DNA from: Apostichopus californicus
Lineage: Eukaryota > Echinodermata > Holothuroidea > Aspidochirotida > Stichopodidae
Length of the DNA stretch: 29,407 nucleotides
Reading direction: 5' to 3'
Assembly (NCBI GenBank): GCA_020650975.1
Contig: JAIPMN010001679.1
Location: forward strand, 1 to 29,407
The notes under the pieces are model-generated. The model worked only from the letters and a program-made list of their open reading frames with translations. It was not told the origin of the DNA and ran no database searches. Shown here in pieces: positions 1-13,100 of the stretch. The position numbers and the translations under genes are program-made. Position 1 is the stretch's first letter; the number at the start of each line of letters is the position of its first letter.

Positions 1-957
1 AGGTAGATTGTGATACACATGTACGTGCGGCGTATATATGGGAGAGTACCAACCTGGATAGAGTATACATAGCTTTCAGTGATAACCTCATGTGGCTACC
101 TTTACCAAGGTGATCATTGCCTCTACAACCACCAAGAAGCGTGACCAATAGAATTCATAGCTTTTAAGAAAGTTGCTCACTAAATCCTTTTGAAAACCCA
201 GTGACTGTGAGGGAGAGGGAGGGACAACGATCTGAATTATAATTATAAATTATAAACTTCTTCTGCCTACCTTCCCCGTGCAAAACTAATGATACGGCGT
301 TTCCTCATAACACCTAACAATGCTCATCCGTTATGAGGCCGAGAATTAGTCAGATACAACAGGGGAAAGCTGGTACGAAATATGACAAGAACGTAAAATA
401 AAAAAATCGATGACATATATTTTGTTTTTGTGGTATGAATGCGAAACATTACGAAACAAAGGAAATCCCTGAATCACCCAATCTCGTGATTATGTACGTT
501 TTGCATTGCGGAGTGAGGCAATTGCCAGTGCATTGTGAAACATCATAACAGACCTGTTGCACATCATTTCAGTCCTACTCTGATACCGCTGACATTTGCA
601 TATGCGACAAGTTTGAAGTAGCAAATATATTAGGTTATGGTATAATTAAGTAACTGTCGCACTCACTTTTACTGAGCTGTCGAAATTGTAGGCAGCACTA
701 TTTTTTTCATTTCCATGGACGTTACACAGCATTCTTAGAAGGCTGATAAACGTGATATTGCACATTTGGATATTAAACGCGTGAGTCATATATCTAGCAA
801 TTTAATTAAAGCACCTCGGAAATTTACTACAGCTGACTGTGTCGCGTACGAGACCTACAACACATGTCAATACGGACACACTGTTGTGTGACTGCGAGCT
901 CTTGGTAGCGTAAGGCTTGTAACTAAAATCCCGAAATACCACCAAAATAATTTACAA
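1..957 (+). other. Region upstream of the HMGA-like start codon
   Basis: No coding exon, RNA gene or recognisable repeat is seen here. The region should contain the promoter and 5' UTR of the AT-hook gene, but no convincing TATA box or initiator stands out, so no transcription start is assigned. An in-frame TGA at 889-891 lies upstream of ATG 958, and no in-frame ATG lies between them. That supports 958 as the first usable start codon of that frame. Confidence 0.5.
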
Positions 958-1125
958 ATGAGCGTAAAAGGAGGTCTAATCGAGTCCCCCGAGTCCTCGG
1001 AAGAACAAGGTACAGATTCGGGAGCAGATGGGGAGACGAAACCGTCAGGGACCAGTCCAGATGAAGCACAACAAACGCCTGTGAAGCGAGGCCGTGGAAG
1101 GCCTCGAAAGTACCCAAAAGTACCG
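958..1125 (+). CDS. HMGA: HMGA-like exon 1: start and AT-hook 1
   Basis: There are 56 codons from ATG 958 to the donor at 1126 (CCG|GTAGGC). The first 40 residues are rich in Ser, Glu, Gly and Thr. They are followed by PVKRGRGRPRKYPKVP, a canonical first AT-hook very close to the KRGRGRPRK of vertebrate HMGA1/2. The start context has C at -3, which is not ideal, but no better in-frame ATG exists between the upstream stop (889-891) and this one. The open frame runs past the donor to a stop at 1222-1224; reading through is unlikely because the hook ends at the splice site as in the following exons. Confidence 0.83.
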
Positions 1126-4100
1126 GTAGGCCTTTGTTGTTATCACGAGCTACTTGGAACAAAGAGCACACGCAATGTCTTGTTAGTAGTAACAGGCCTA
1201 ACATTCTCGGTCAGCATAGCCTAGGCCTAGCTTTTTACGCGGGAGAGGCGAAGTATTACTATTAGCCCAAGGTTAAATGTTCGCAAGTTTACACTGATAC
1301 TTAGAGATATCCAGTGGCGAAGGATATGTAATGAATAGGTGGTGGCATTGATTAAGTTTCTATTGCCTAAGTTAGAGAGTGCGTATATCGTGCATTCATA
1401 TTTCACTGGCCCTCAAAATTGAATGGCCTACTCTGGTTTAGACAAGCACCAGTCATACTTGAAGACTGACCTTGACTTGCAGTAGCGAGAAGGGCCTTGT
1501 AGTTTATTGTTGTACAGTGAATCAATCGTTTACGGATTTTTCTTTCTCTTTTCTAATATTGTTCCAAACTGTCAACTCAAATTTGACTTGGTTTCCATCA
1601 TAAAACTAATAAAAGTGTTACCTAAGACTTGTTTCTCAAAATGCAAAATGTTGGCAGAATAGAGGTATCTTGAAGTTATTACTGTCCTATTTTTATGCTA
1701 GTGAGTGGTCTTGTCACTTCCATGGACTTCAAATTAAATTCCTATGCCCTTAGTTACATTCTGCAAGGTTTCTGACATATTATATTATAAGAAAAGGTGC
1801 AGTGGTCAAAACAAATTGATGTATTTTAACAGCATACTAGGTTAGTAAATTAAAGAAAGCTACTTGATGAAAATGTCATTTTTGTGATCAAATAATATTA
1901 TTATTCAGCTCAATGTACTGTCACTGAACTGGTAGGCCTGTTGCACCATACCACTCAAGTCTTAGTTATAAGAGGCCATGAGTACTTGACTATGTTGTAT
2001 CTCAACAGAGGAGGAATTATAAAAAGAGATCTCATAGAAAAACAATTTTTGGCATATTATTGTCTGTTGCAGTCCTAGGCTTCATGCAATTTAGTGAAGT
2101 TATCAAGTTTAGCCTTACCATAGTTAAGATCATATGCTGGATATACAGTAACACTACAGCTAGGCCTTAGAGGCTTTGTAATGGTCTGCCAAAAAATATG
2201 GAATTTCATTCATTAACAAGTGTGGTGTAGGTACCATGGTGCCGAAATTATTGATGTCGCTTTGGTAAAAGAAGATACATACATGTGTTATTTTCAAAAC
2301 TAGGCATAGATGCAATGATGTTTTCAAATCCCACCACCACAGGCTGAATCTCTGAGCTGGTAGTAATTTATGTTTCAGTCTGCCCCTGGTCATATTAAAC
2401 AGCAAAATCTAAACTTTGTGATGCATGTTTTTGGATGAAAATCATTGTTAGAAAATGTTTTTGATTTCAGTGCTTTGTGTGCTTAATTGAAAGTTAAATA
2501 TTGTACTGTAGGAATCCTGTATCCAATAACCAGACATTTGTCCAGCAGGATATATTTGTTGTAAAGTTATTCAACCTCATTAGGGTCCAGTATTTGTTGT
2601 AAAGTTATCCAACACCTCATTAGGGTCCAGTATTTGTTGTAAAGTTACCCATCCCCTCATTAATGTCCAGTAGTTGTTGTCAAGTTATCCAACACTTCCT
2701 TAGGGTCCATCTCTCTAGTTCACTGTCTCTGTAACATTGCTCATTCGAGGAGTTTCTTTTTGCAAGTTGACATGCGACGAGTGATAATGGGCTGTATGAT
2801 CCCAAGGTTGCTCATGACAGTACATACCAAGAATTCACCACCAACAAAAGGATACCTTCAGCGTTGGTAGATTTGTGTCAAGTCAAATCAGCTCCATTTC
2901 TGAAAGGATTTGGCCACTGCCCATACCCAGAGGCTTTTCTGGCAACGTTCAAGCATATTATACAGCCAGAAATGAAGTGTATATGTAAATATGATTTCAG
3001 GGAAATTCAGGATAGTACTGTAAACTAAAACATCTAGGTAGTCGTTAAAATGAAAATTGAAGATAAATTGCATATATCTTTAATTTATCAATGTGCAGCC
3101 CAAAATATATATATGTTGGGCATTGCATAAAATTTGGCAGAAAGTTGTATTTTTTGGCCATAAAAGTTTTGCAAAGCAGAGAAGTTTAGAATGGCCATGA
3201 TACTGTACCAACCGTCGTACTGTATTAGTTGATAGATCTAGATAAGTTTTAAAGTAATCCTTATGAGACTGTTTGACAACCCGCTCATTATGTCCCAAAG
3301 ATTATATACAACTTTAGGTTAGATTCTCTTTGGATAGTCATTGGTATTTAATAACTGAATTACTATCCTTTTATTTGATATTTATTATTATATTTATGAT
3401 AAATTACTGTTGAAGATACAGTATATACAGCAAATTACTTTTAAAGAACTCCATAAAAAAAAATCAAATGTTGCTTTGCAATGATCTTGAAGATGACATC
3501 AAGAGGATTTGTTTGAAGATGAATTCAAGATATTTTAAGCTGCTTTGCAAAATGAAAATGAAAATCTATAGGAGAATTGTTTAGAAATGTTTTGGAATGA
3601 TTTTCCTTGTTCAGGCAAACAAGGTATAGTTTCTTTGTATTATAAAAAAGGAATAAGGGGTTAAAATTAAATGCTTTGGTCATCAGAAGGAGAAACGATT
3701 TAGATATCTATGTAATTGCTTTCAATGAACAGCTGAATTACAACTTTTGCATATCAAAGTAGACCCCCTAACCTCAAATTGATTTGAATGATGCATTTCC
3801 AGGAATCAAGGAAATTCAAACATCCTTAAGTATTATTATAAACCTGATATAGGCAAGTACCAATTTATGCAAAAAAATAATAAAGAAATTCTAAAGAAAT
3901 GATAATAATAATGTAATTTAATTTAATACAAATGTCATAGATAAGTAAAACTTTATCACCAAGAGTGGCCTAATTTTGAAGCATGTGAATCAGATATAGT
4001 AATTTATTGATTGATTGCATGATTTATTTGTTGGTAAAATAATCGTTTCTACAGAGATTGTTTCACTTGGCAGAAAGAGTGGGTAACTTGCAAAATATGC

Positions 4101-7100
4101 ATATTATTTTTTGGATCTTGGTGTGAAATTTCAAAAACAGAAATTACTTTAAAAATTACGATAATTGTGCAGTTGTTCTTGTAATAGAGTTCATTTTCAT
4201 CTCAGGACGTTAAAAGGTTATTTTGAGTTCATACTGTAGAAGAAAATTGGTTAAATATTTTGGGTGATGGAATTCAAAATTTGTAGCCCATTGAGTGTCT
4301 GCTTTGTTAAATAATAATTTGATGATTATTTTATATATTATTTATTACACCATGTAAATGTACTGTATGTAACTGGTTCAAGAATGAACTAATTCCAGAA
4401 TATATTGCAATAAGTTCTGTAGAGTACTTTATCGATACAAAGAGTAAAAGAACATGTGTTGGATGTGTTAGGGAGGTGGGGGGGGGGGGAGGGAGAGAGG
4501 TATAGGCCTGGGGAGGATGCAGTAAATCTAAGGGAAATTTGGACCATAAAAATAACAGACAGTAAATGTTGTATGTCATCTTAAGAGGTGAGTTTTTAAA
4601 GTACAATATGTATGAAGCAAGTTTCTAAAAGAATAGTCCAGAGGAAGAATTGTTTTGGATGAAATGGGAAGAATCTATCTACCGTACATCCTGGTTCATG
4701 TTGCATTCAATTCTTATACAGTATCTATCTTTTCTTAATCTTTTTTGATGTATGTTGCCTAGATATATTGAAGTTGCATTTGAAGTTGACATGTGTTGTA
4801 CCAAACCTGAGCTTGAATCAAAAGGTGTGATATCATGCCATAGATGTACCATAACAAATTGGTTTTATGTTTTGCACTGTAATGTCTTCATCCAATTTTC
4901 TTCAAATCGGAAAGCATTATCAGTATGAAATAGTATGAAATAGTATGAAATTTACACCACATTCATTGGGTTATTGATAACTCACATCAGCTATTAAGAC
5001 CAAATGCTGAAACCCTATCGAACCCAAGGTCAAAACAACGAGGGAAAAAAACGCAACATATTTCGCAGTCGGTGTGCAATTATGACATCACACCTGTTTG
5101 CTACAAGTTCACTTAAGGTACAAAGCTGTGACAATGTCAACGACTGTATCAGTATCCTGATTCCTGAAAACTCGAAATGCCTGGATGGTTATCCAGATGC
5201 CGCCAGGATGCTTTGTTTTAAATGTTTTCCTTTCAAGACTAAAGTTCCCCCTAGAGGATCCTTTAAGATGTTTCCACAACCCAAATCCCTAAATATTATT
5301 TGTTTGAAGATGTTGGTTGATACTGAAGTACCTGTAGACAATCATAATTTTTTCCCCTGGCACTAAATGTACTTGTTGTAACTTTCTTTCAAGCAAGAGC
5401 TGTGAAGACATGTTGTTCTTGGAACAGTTGACAGGGTGTCCTGTGACCTGTTTAGCAAGAAGAGGATAATATTGTTCCTCATATCTTTTCATGCTTGCTT
5501 TGCTTGAAAATGTTTAACCACAGAGGTAAACAAGGATCCCACTCTCAATTTATCCCTGGGATCAAATTCATTAGTTACCCAAGATTTTTGAAGCTTTCCA
5601 AAAATTAGCAAATATCTCCGACCTGTTTCTTCAGTCCAATGATATAACAAAGAGTTAACTTATAGTTTCGCTTTCTAACTTTTGACTTTGTTGAGTATAT
5701 GGCATGAATGTCCAGACACTGCTTGCTTTATGAGAACATCATCCCGAAATGTTGGTGTCTTTCTTTACGCTGTTCCTTGTTCTCTTAAATGTTCTCTTAA
5801 ATTGTGGAATAACTTCCTATTGGAAGACTTCTATCCTTTGTCACAACCTCTGAAATTCTTTTTCAAAGGTTGGTTTGTGGACCTTATCTTACCAAAAGTG
5901 AAAGTTATCTTGCTTATCTTATAAAGACACTTTTTTCCAGACTTGGCATACATTAGGTCAGTTAACTGTATTATTTATTACTTCAATGTAAACTTTTAAA
6001 CACTGTGAAATTACATTGCGTACCTTGTGTCTGTATTCAACCTTGGGACCTCCAGTTTCTTCAGGTATGTTCAGTGATACAGTTTTATATGTGATGGAGG
6101 AACACATCCAGCCATACTGTCATTGGCTGAGGTAAATATTGTTCTATTTCAAATATATAGGGGACTGGAGACTTTAGCAAGTCCAAGACGAGATATATTT
6201 CAACCAATTTGTGCCTGAGTTTACAATGATTTTCTATGTTCATCATCAAAAGCAAGTACGAAATTAAGAGAACAAAGAAAAATTAAAAGTTTGACCTACT
6301 AGTCAACATGACACATTGACCTACTACTCAGCAGAGTTAACAGACGACTGGAATGGCTCTTAAATCCAACTTAAAATTTTTTCAAAATGGAGTGCAAGAT
6401 ATTTCTAAGCTGTTTGAGGCCATTTTTCATTGCTGCATCTCTACAATTTAAGGTTTGCATCTTGTCCAAAAAATTTTGACAAACGAATAAAGTGGCTAGA
6501 TTAAGTTACAACAAGTTACTTGTATTGTAGGCCTAGGCATACAGTATTGCAAGTTACCATTGTTTATTTAATTAACCGGACCTGTGAATTTGAGTAAAAC
6601 GTGACATGCAGTTTCTTTATAACACTGTAAGGTGTACTACAGCTGATTTAACAGCATGCAGTCACCAACCAACAGTAGACACTATTCTTAAATCGAAGGT
6701 CCCATGATTTAATTAAAAAACAACCTTCCTTTTTTAAGGTTTTTATCACAATCCTTTTTATTAACATGTGCAACCTCCACACTGTACGATCTATGCATGG
6801 GGATTCTATATCATATACGCAGTAGACTTGTTTCAGTAGTTTGCACAGTTATGGTTTTTTTTTGCTTTTTTTCTTGTCTAATTTTGTTTCCAGCTCGTTT
6901 AATTTTCAAGCTTGGCAGAACTTTGATACTGATTACTGACAGTCATATTAATCCATAAGACAAATCACTCCTCTCAATACAAAATTTGTACTCAACATAG
7001 ATTTACATTATATGCTCTCACATCTACTTACAGCAGGGTGCAAAGAGTGGTTATTATGTCTTTGAGGTATAATAGGTAAAAATATAAATGTCATTCTCCA

Positions 7101-10100
7101 TCACTTTCGAGATACTGAAATAAAAACCAAAAATAGTTGTACCGTTTTGGTCCAAATGGGATGGTGTTTTACTGGCCCAAAGCAGGCTGTTCACCAAACC
7201 TACACATCTCTCCTACAGTGTACCTGTACATATTGTTTGTTCTTTGCGATTTTTGCCACACTACCTTTTTGGACATCCAAATCAGCTGTTTGGAAAACCA
7301 AACAATAACACTTGTTAGTCCAACCTGGGGACAACCAGAAAAATCTTTAAGATCACATGCCAGGTATAGTTTAGCTATGTTGCATGCTAACTATACTTAT
7401 TCATTAAGTACTTAACTTCCGTAACGGTACATATTTGGACAGTAAACATGTCAAACTTTGCACCTTTCATTAATCCATTTAAAAAGCATTTAGTTTGGAC
7501 TATATATAAAGGGTTAGAACCTACAGTAGACCCAGCAAGAGGAAATTTAGCAGAAAATTGCACAATGTTGTTACAGAGCTCTGTAGATTGTGGCCCTCTT
7601 TGAGATAAGGTGACCATATTTTCCTGACTGGAATCAGGGACATTTATTGCGTGACTGATATGGGGGAGGGGTCTAAAGGGAGGGGATGTTTTGAAAATTG
7701 AAAATTTTCAAGTGCCTACGGTGCTTAGATGTAAAATGGTGATATTTAGAAGCACTTTTTAAATCCATTTTACTTTCAAAAATGTTGCTTTTTCTTACAG
7801 TAGATGAAATTTACTTACTTTACGAAAGAGTGCTAGGCTAGATCGATCTGAAATATATTTGAACAGTGTTTCCACTGGCCAACCTGAAATACTGGTTAGT
7901 TCCGTTCTGCGACTGCACACTTGACTAAATTTGATTTTACAATCATTTTACTAATAATGTGGGATATTTTCGAAATTCCTGAACATTTTGACGAATCAGG
8001 GACATTTTCGGGGACACTTGTTCATCGGGGACAGAACACTGTAGTCGGGGACTGTCCCCGAAAGTCGGGGACGTCTGGTCACCTTACTTTGAGATCCAAT
8101 TTCTTCACTTGCTCAGAACCATGCATGAGCTCATTCAGTCCTGGCAAATCAGTCCTCATCCAGAATTTACTTCTTTAAGAAAAAAAGGTTTTCACTAATA
8201 TCATAGATAATGTCAAGCTGATGTGTTTATGTTTTCTTAATACAATGTTTTACATGGGTTACACTATAATGCAAGTATATATCTAAGCCTATCCTATACT
8301 ACACTTCAAGTGCCTGTGGCATTTTAATTCTGTGCTTGTCAATTACAGCAAAACTGCCCGTTACATAGACTTATAAAGCCCAACGTTGTCATTCAGCTTG
8401 AATATCACTATGTGGATGTCATCTTTAACTTAGTCCTGCAAAATGGCTTCCTCACTAGTCTGCACACACTGTACAGTGCATAATAGGCTCTGTTTGTGGA
8501 CAGTTCTATATAGTAGTTGACTTCATAGTGTGACCCTACACTCATAGTACTACATGTGCTTATTCTCTACTATGCATTTGGAGGGTTGCAAGCTTCTTCT
8601 GTACAGTACATGTGCTAACTGAACAGGGTCAGTCAAATAAAGGTACTCTAAAAGTGAATCTATTTGGGAGCTAATACCAACGTGTAGTATACCTGCAACT
8701 TTTAGTTCATAAAAACAAGAGTTGCTAAGTATACTGTACTTAAAAAGCATGTGTATGTATTCTGTTTGTATATATTAATTTGTCATGAAGCTGCTTTGTA
8801 GAAAGGTGAAATAAAGTTGGATATTTCGAATCTGCAGTCTATGCTAATATTAGACAGAGGTTTACTCATTGAAATAAGAGAAGAAAGAAAAAATAGCAAC
8901 AAAATAAGGAACAATTGTAGGTCTTGTTGGCATGGTTACAAATGCTCTGTCAAGCATCAAGCATCAGTCCTATTGTCCAGTGAGTAATTAGATCATTTTT
9001 GTGCTGAATAGACAAGTAAGTTTGTTATTTCCCCCTTCAAATTTGTTTTGCATGACATCATTGTGAAGGTTAAAAAACATATTATGTTGTAACTGTGTAC
9101 TTTATGTAATATAATGCCAGCATGAATGAATATTAAGAAAGCTTACATATTTTGAGCCACCAGAATTTGGCAAATTTAACAGATCTTCAATGGAAGTAAA
9201 TGAATGACTATTAAAAACTATTTAAACAAAAAAACTTCAAGCATTGCTGTACATGGTAGATTTGTGATGTCATGTTTTATACACATTTTATAGACATAGT
9301 TTTTATTAATGGACAGTAACATCAAACCTCCGAGATGGATTAAAAATTCTCTTAAAGTGATTATGTACATTTCGAAAAAGGAAACACATTTAAGATAATG
9401 TTTGATGTTTTGTTTTCTTTATGTGTCAATGTACCAACGGTGTGTTGTTCATGGATGAAATATATGTCATTTAATGACTGAAAACGACAGTGATAGTCGT
9501 TAAAACGATCGGAAACGTCGTAAAGACGGTAACAATTTGGAGAGCAGTTTTGATAAAATGGCTCTCATAATAAGAGCTAGACCAAACCTAGATATGTGAG
9601 TTTAGTAACGAATATGCAACAGTAAACAGCGGTGTAACACATGCATAATACTCAAGTTTTAGTTGTAGATTCCAAATTTGAGGTTAAATGTTGAAGTTGT
9701 TGTCATCCATAAGCCCTTGCAGGCTTCTCCCACATTTTGTGGTTACTATAAGCGTCATAAACATAACGGCCTCATGGCCTGTATGTATTTGATGATTGAA
9801 TTTGAAGGTCTGTGATACCAAGTGTAGTATTATGTGTTACCATCTACAGTAGGCTAGGTTTTGCACACTTATTACTGTGATCATCGAGTCTTGCTATAGG
9901 TGCATCGCCGGTCAGCTGTTCTTAGAGCAAGGAGAGTACTGAATATGCATTACAGTGCGTTCTCTCATTAGCTTACAGTATAAATCAAGAGGCACGGCGT
10001 AACAGAATGCATGAATGAAATCTGTCTTCAGGGGATATCTTTTTTGTAATGCTTTCGAGCATTTTATAATTTCTTAATTAATGAAACGTTTTTGGTCACA

Positions 10101-13100
10101 ATTAGCTTGGTGAAACCTCATTTTTCACGGCTTTTCAGATAAGCAGCTTAATCGCTGTTCCATTTGTTTTGAAAATGAACAGTTTTATGTATTACCCATT
10201 TCGAAACCCACAGAATCTCTTTAATTGTTTGGCCGAGTTGTTCTTTATTAGATTGATAGATAGATAGATTGATAAATAGCATTTATAAAGCCCAGCTTCT
10301 ATCAGTGCCACAATGACACAGACTTGCACAGCTGGGCTAGAACACAAAAAAATTAGACCATATAAATCTTATTGTAAAATTGCAGACTATTTGTGAAGAA
10401 CATATGTTTTAATTGGCGTTTCAAGGGGACATGGCCTACAATTAGGCGAATGTTGGTAGGGAGCGCATTCCAAAGCTTTGGACCACTGAAAGCAAAATCC
10501 CTGGTGCTATAATTTGTGTGGACACTCAGGATAACAAGGAGTAACTTGTCAGGACGAGAAACAACAATAAGTTCTCTCAAGTAATCTGGTGCAGCATTGT
10601 GAATACATTTATGGACAAATAAGATGATTTTAAAGTAAATCTGATCTTTGACTGGGAGCCAATGTAATTCATTAAAAATGTCAGATACCCCTTCGAGCCT
10701 GCTACAACCATAAATAATCCTTGCTGCGCTATTCTGGAGAGACTGAAGTTTCGCAATAAGATTCGAATTAATACCATAATAAAGAGAGTTGCACATGTCA
10801 ATTCTATTAATAAAAAGGGAAATTAGAAGATTTCTCACAAGGTCACAGGGAAGAGAATATTTGACTTTAAAAATATAACGGATCATAGTAAAGCAATTAG
10901 AGATTGTTGAATTGACCTGAGTATTGAAAGCTAGAGTTTGGTCAACATGAACACCGAAGTTTTTGACGACACTAACGAAGCGAATTGAGTGTCCATCAGG
11001 CAGATCCACCCCACGAATTACAATCTGTTTTAAAATCTGTTTTGATTTATTTATTATTAATTAAGTAATTAATTTATATGTATAATTAATAATTTCTATA
11101 TATAATTAATTAATTTATTAATTGAAAATACATCGAAAGACATTCAGTTTCTTCCGAATCTCCAGACCATGGGAGGATTAAAACTTTTGGTGTTTTTCCG
11201 TTCAGACTTTGTAGTTGGTTTCATGTACTGTAGCCACATCTACCACCACCATTATATGCAAGTGGTCCTTGGAATTTCTTAAAAAGCCGACACTTTTTCA
11301 AAATCAGCATCCTTTAGCCATTTATCCTTTTATTAAGGAAGGTGTACATCAAGTTTCTAGAGGATACCATCATTTTGAACGCAAGACTTTGTTGTATTTC
11401 ATTGTTTTTCTGACGTTGTACAACCACTAGAAACAAAAGAATAATTGCTTATAAAAATGAATCATGTTGACTGCAGTGTAGGACGGTAGATTTGAATGGG
11501 AGAGAAAGCGGACGTTGACCCTGAAAGTACAGTATGTCAGTAGGGGAGCAACTCTGGTAGGCTAGACAGTGCTGTAGAATTGAGTGTATAGAATGGAGAT
11601 ACAGTATGCAATTGTATCGTAGTTCATACGTAATCACCCAAACGGATTCATTTTAGAGGATTCTGACTGCAGTGTGCTGATGATAATTTTATCATGTAGT
11701 TCACTAAAACACATCTTTGAGACCTCAGGATGCATTTATTGTTACACCATGTATACAGTACAGTATGCAGTAAAAGCTCATCTTCTCATTAATTTTTGTA
11801 TTTAAAACCCTGAACGTCTCTGAAAGGCATTTGGGTAACTGGTCAGGGTTTTGGAGTAATTTATTTAGTTTCAGTCTTTCCCCGAGTAAAGGATGCTTTG
11901 TTTGATGATACAGCAAACAGTTCCATTAATTAGTGCTTCTGAGTGGCTATATTCTAATCCTTTTAATCCTTTTAATCTAGGACAGTAATCTGTAGACCAG
12001 CGTTCAGGATATTCAATGCAGCTTCTAGAGTCCATACATGTGTACAACTGTGGATTGATTTCTCATCACAGCGTTTGCTGGTAGACCTTTGCACAAACTA
12101 GAGTTTCCTGTTGCTAATTAAAACGGTTCTAAAGCAAAGACAGGCGTTCTGCTTGCACAAGAACAGTTCCATGCCACATAACATACGAGATCGACTGCTC
12201 TAATTAGCCGTATTATTTTAACTGGTCGTCTGTTTGAAAATGTCAGCCATGATTTTGGTTTTATATCAGAAGAAGAAATTTAGACGTTTCAGAAGTCTGG
12301 ACAAATGTTAAACATCAGTTGTGCTATTTGGTGGTAGACTAGTGGACCTTGTTGCCAGTATTTATAGCTGTTAATCAAGAAAATACTCTCTTCTCTAAGA
12401 ACAGGAATTGTACAAATTGGAAGTCGGACATTACATTACTTAGCTGATTATATTACATGTACATCAAGAGCCAATCAAGAAGCAAGACATGTATACTCCA
12501 GTTTAAAAACACCTTTCTGATGTACTGTACCTGTAGTAAAACTTGTGAAAATGCAACCTTTTTTTGTAACATCGGCAACTTTGAGAGGAAATTCTGATTA
12601 TTTATGTCGCAAGCAAATGTATGCAACATTTATCATAATTAACGTCTTAATCACTTTTAAACGGATGCTTTATTAGTTGTTGAAGAGATCATTAAATTTT
12701 AAATAAAATGTGTGTCAAATTAGGAGTTTAGAAATAGTCATGTCTTTTTCTGTCATCTCTAACCTTGAAATTTTCTTTTAATAAAGTAACAATATTGATC
12801 AACAAGAAAGAATTGATTTAGTATGTTATATTTTGATCCCAGTCATGAAAATCAAATGTTTGGGTATGATATAATATATCCTTTTGCATTTCATTGTTCA
12901 TTGATCAACTTGTCCGGCCGTCAATGGAAACAGCACTATACAGTTGTCAGTAGCCCAGTCAAATATATGCCATGAACCATTTAGCACTCTTGTAATTGAG
13001 CTAAATGAGGCTTGTCTTAAATTTACTGGGGGATCTACAGCCTAAAACATCCTAGCCTTTATTAAAATCATTATAAAAACCCCATGGATGTGACAATCTG

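Larger units (their letters stand above)
2710..7597 (+). other. Intron 1, second segment
   Basis: No exon or mobile element is recognised. The longest ATG-started frame is 5004-5366 (120 codons). It has no recognisable domain and no coding-like neighbours, so it is not called. Minor repeats in this stretch are listed separately. Confidence 0.5.

Noticed and set aside
5004..5366. ATG-initiated 120-codon open frame, Cys- and Lys-rich, in intron 1
   Set aside because: No recognisable domain, no splice or promoter context, and an opposite-strand frame overlaps it. The length is within chance for a 13-kb intron.
9559..9584. GGCTCT...AGAGCT hairpin resembling a histone mRNA 3' stem-loop
   Set aside because: The loop length and flanks do not fit the histone consensus and no histone gene is nearby.
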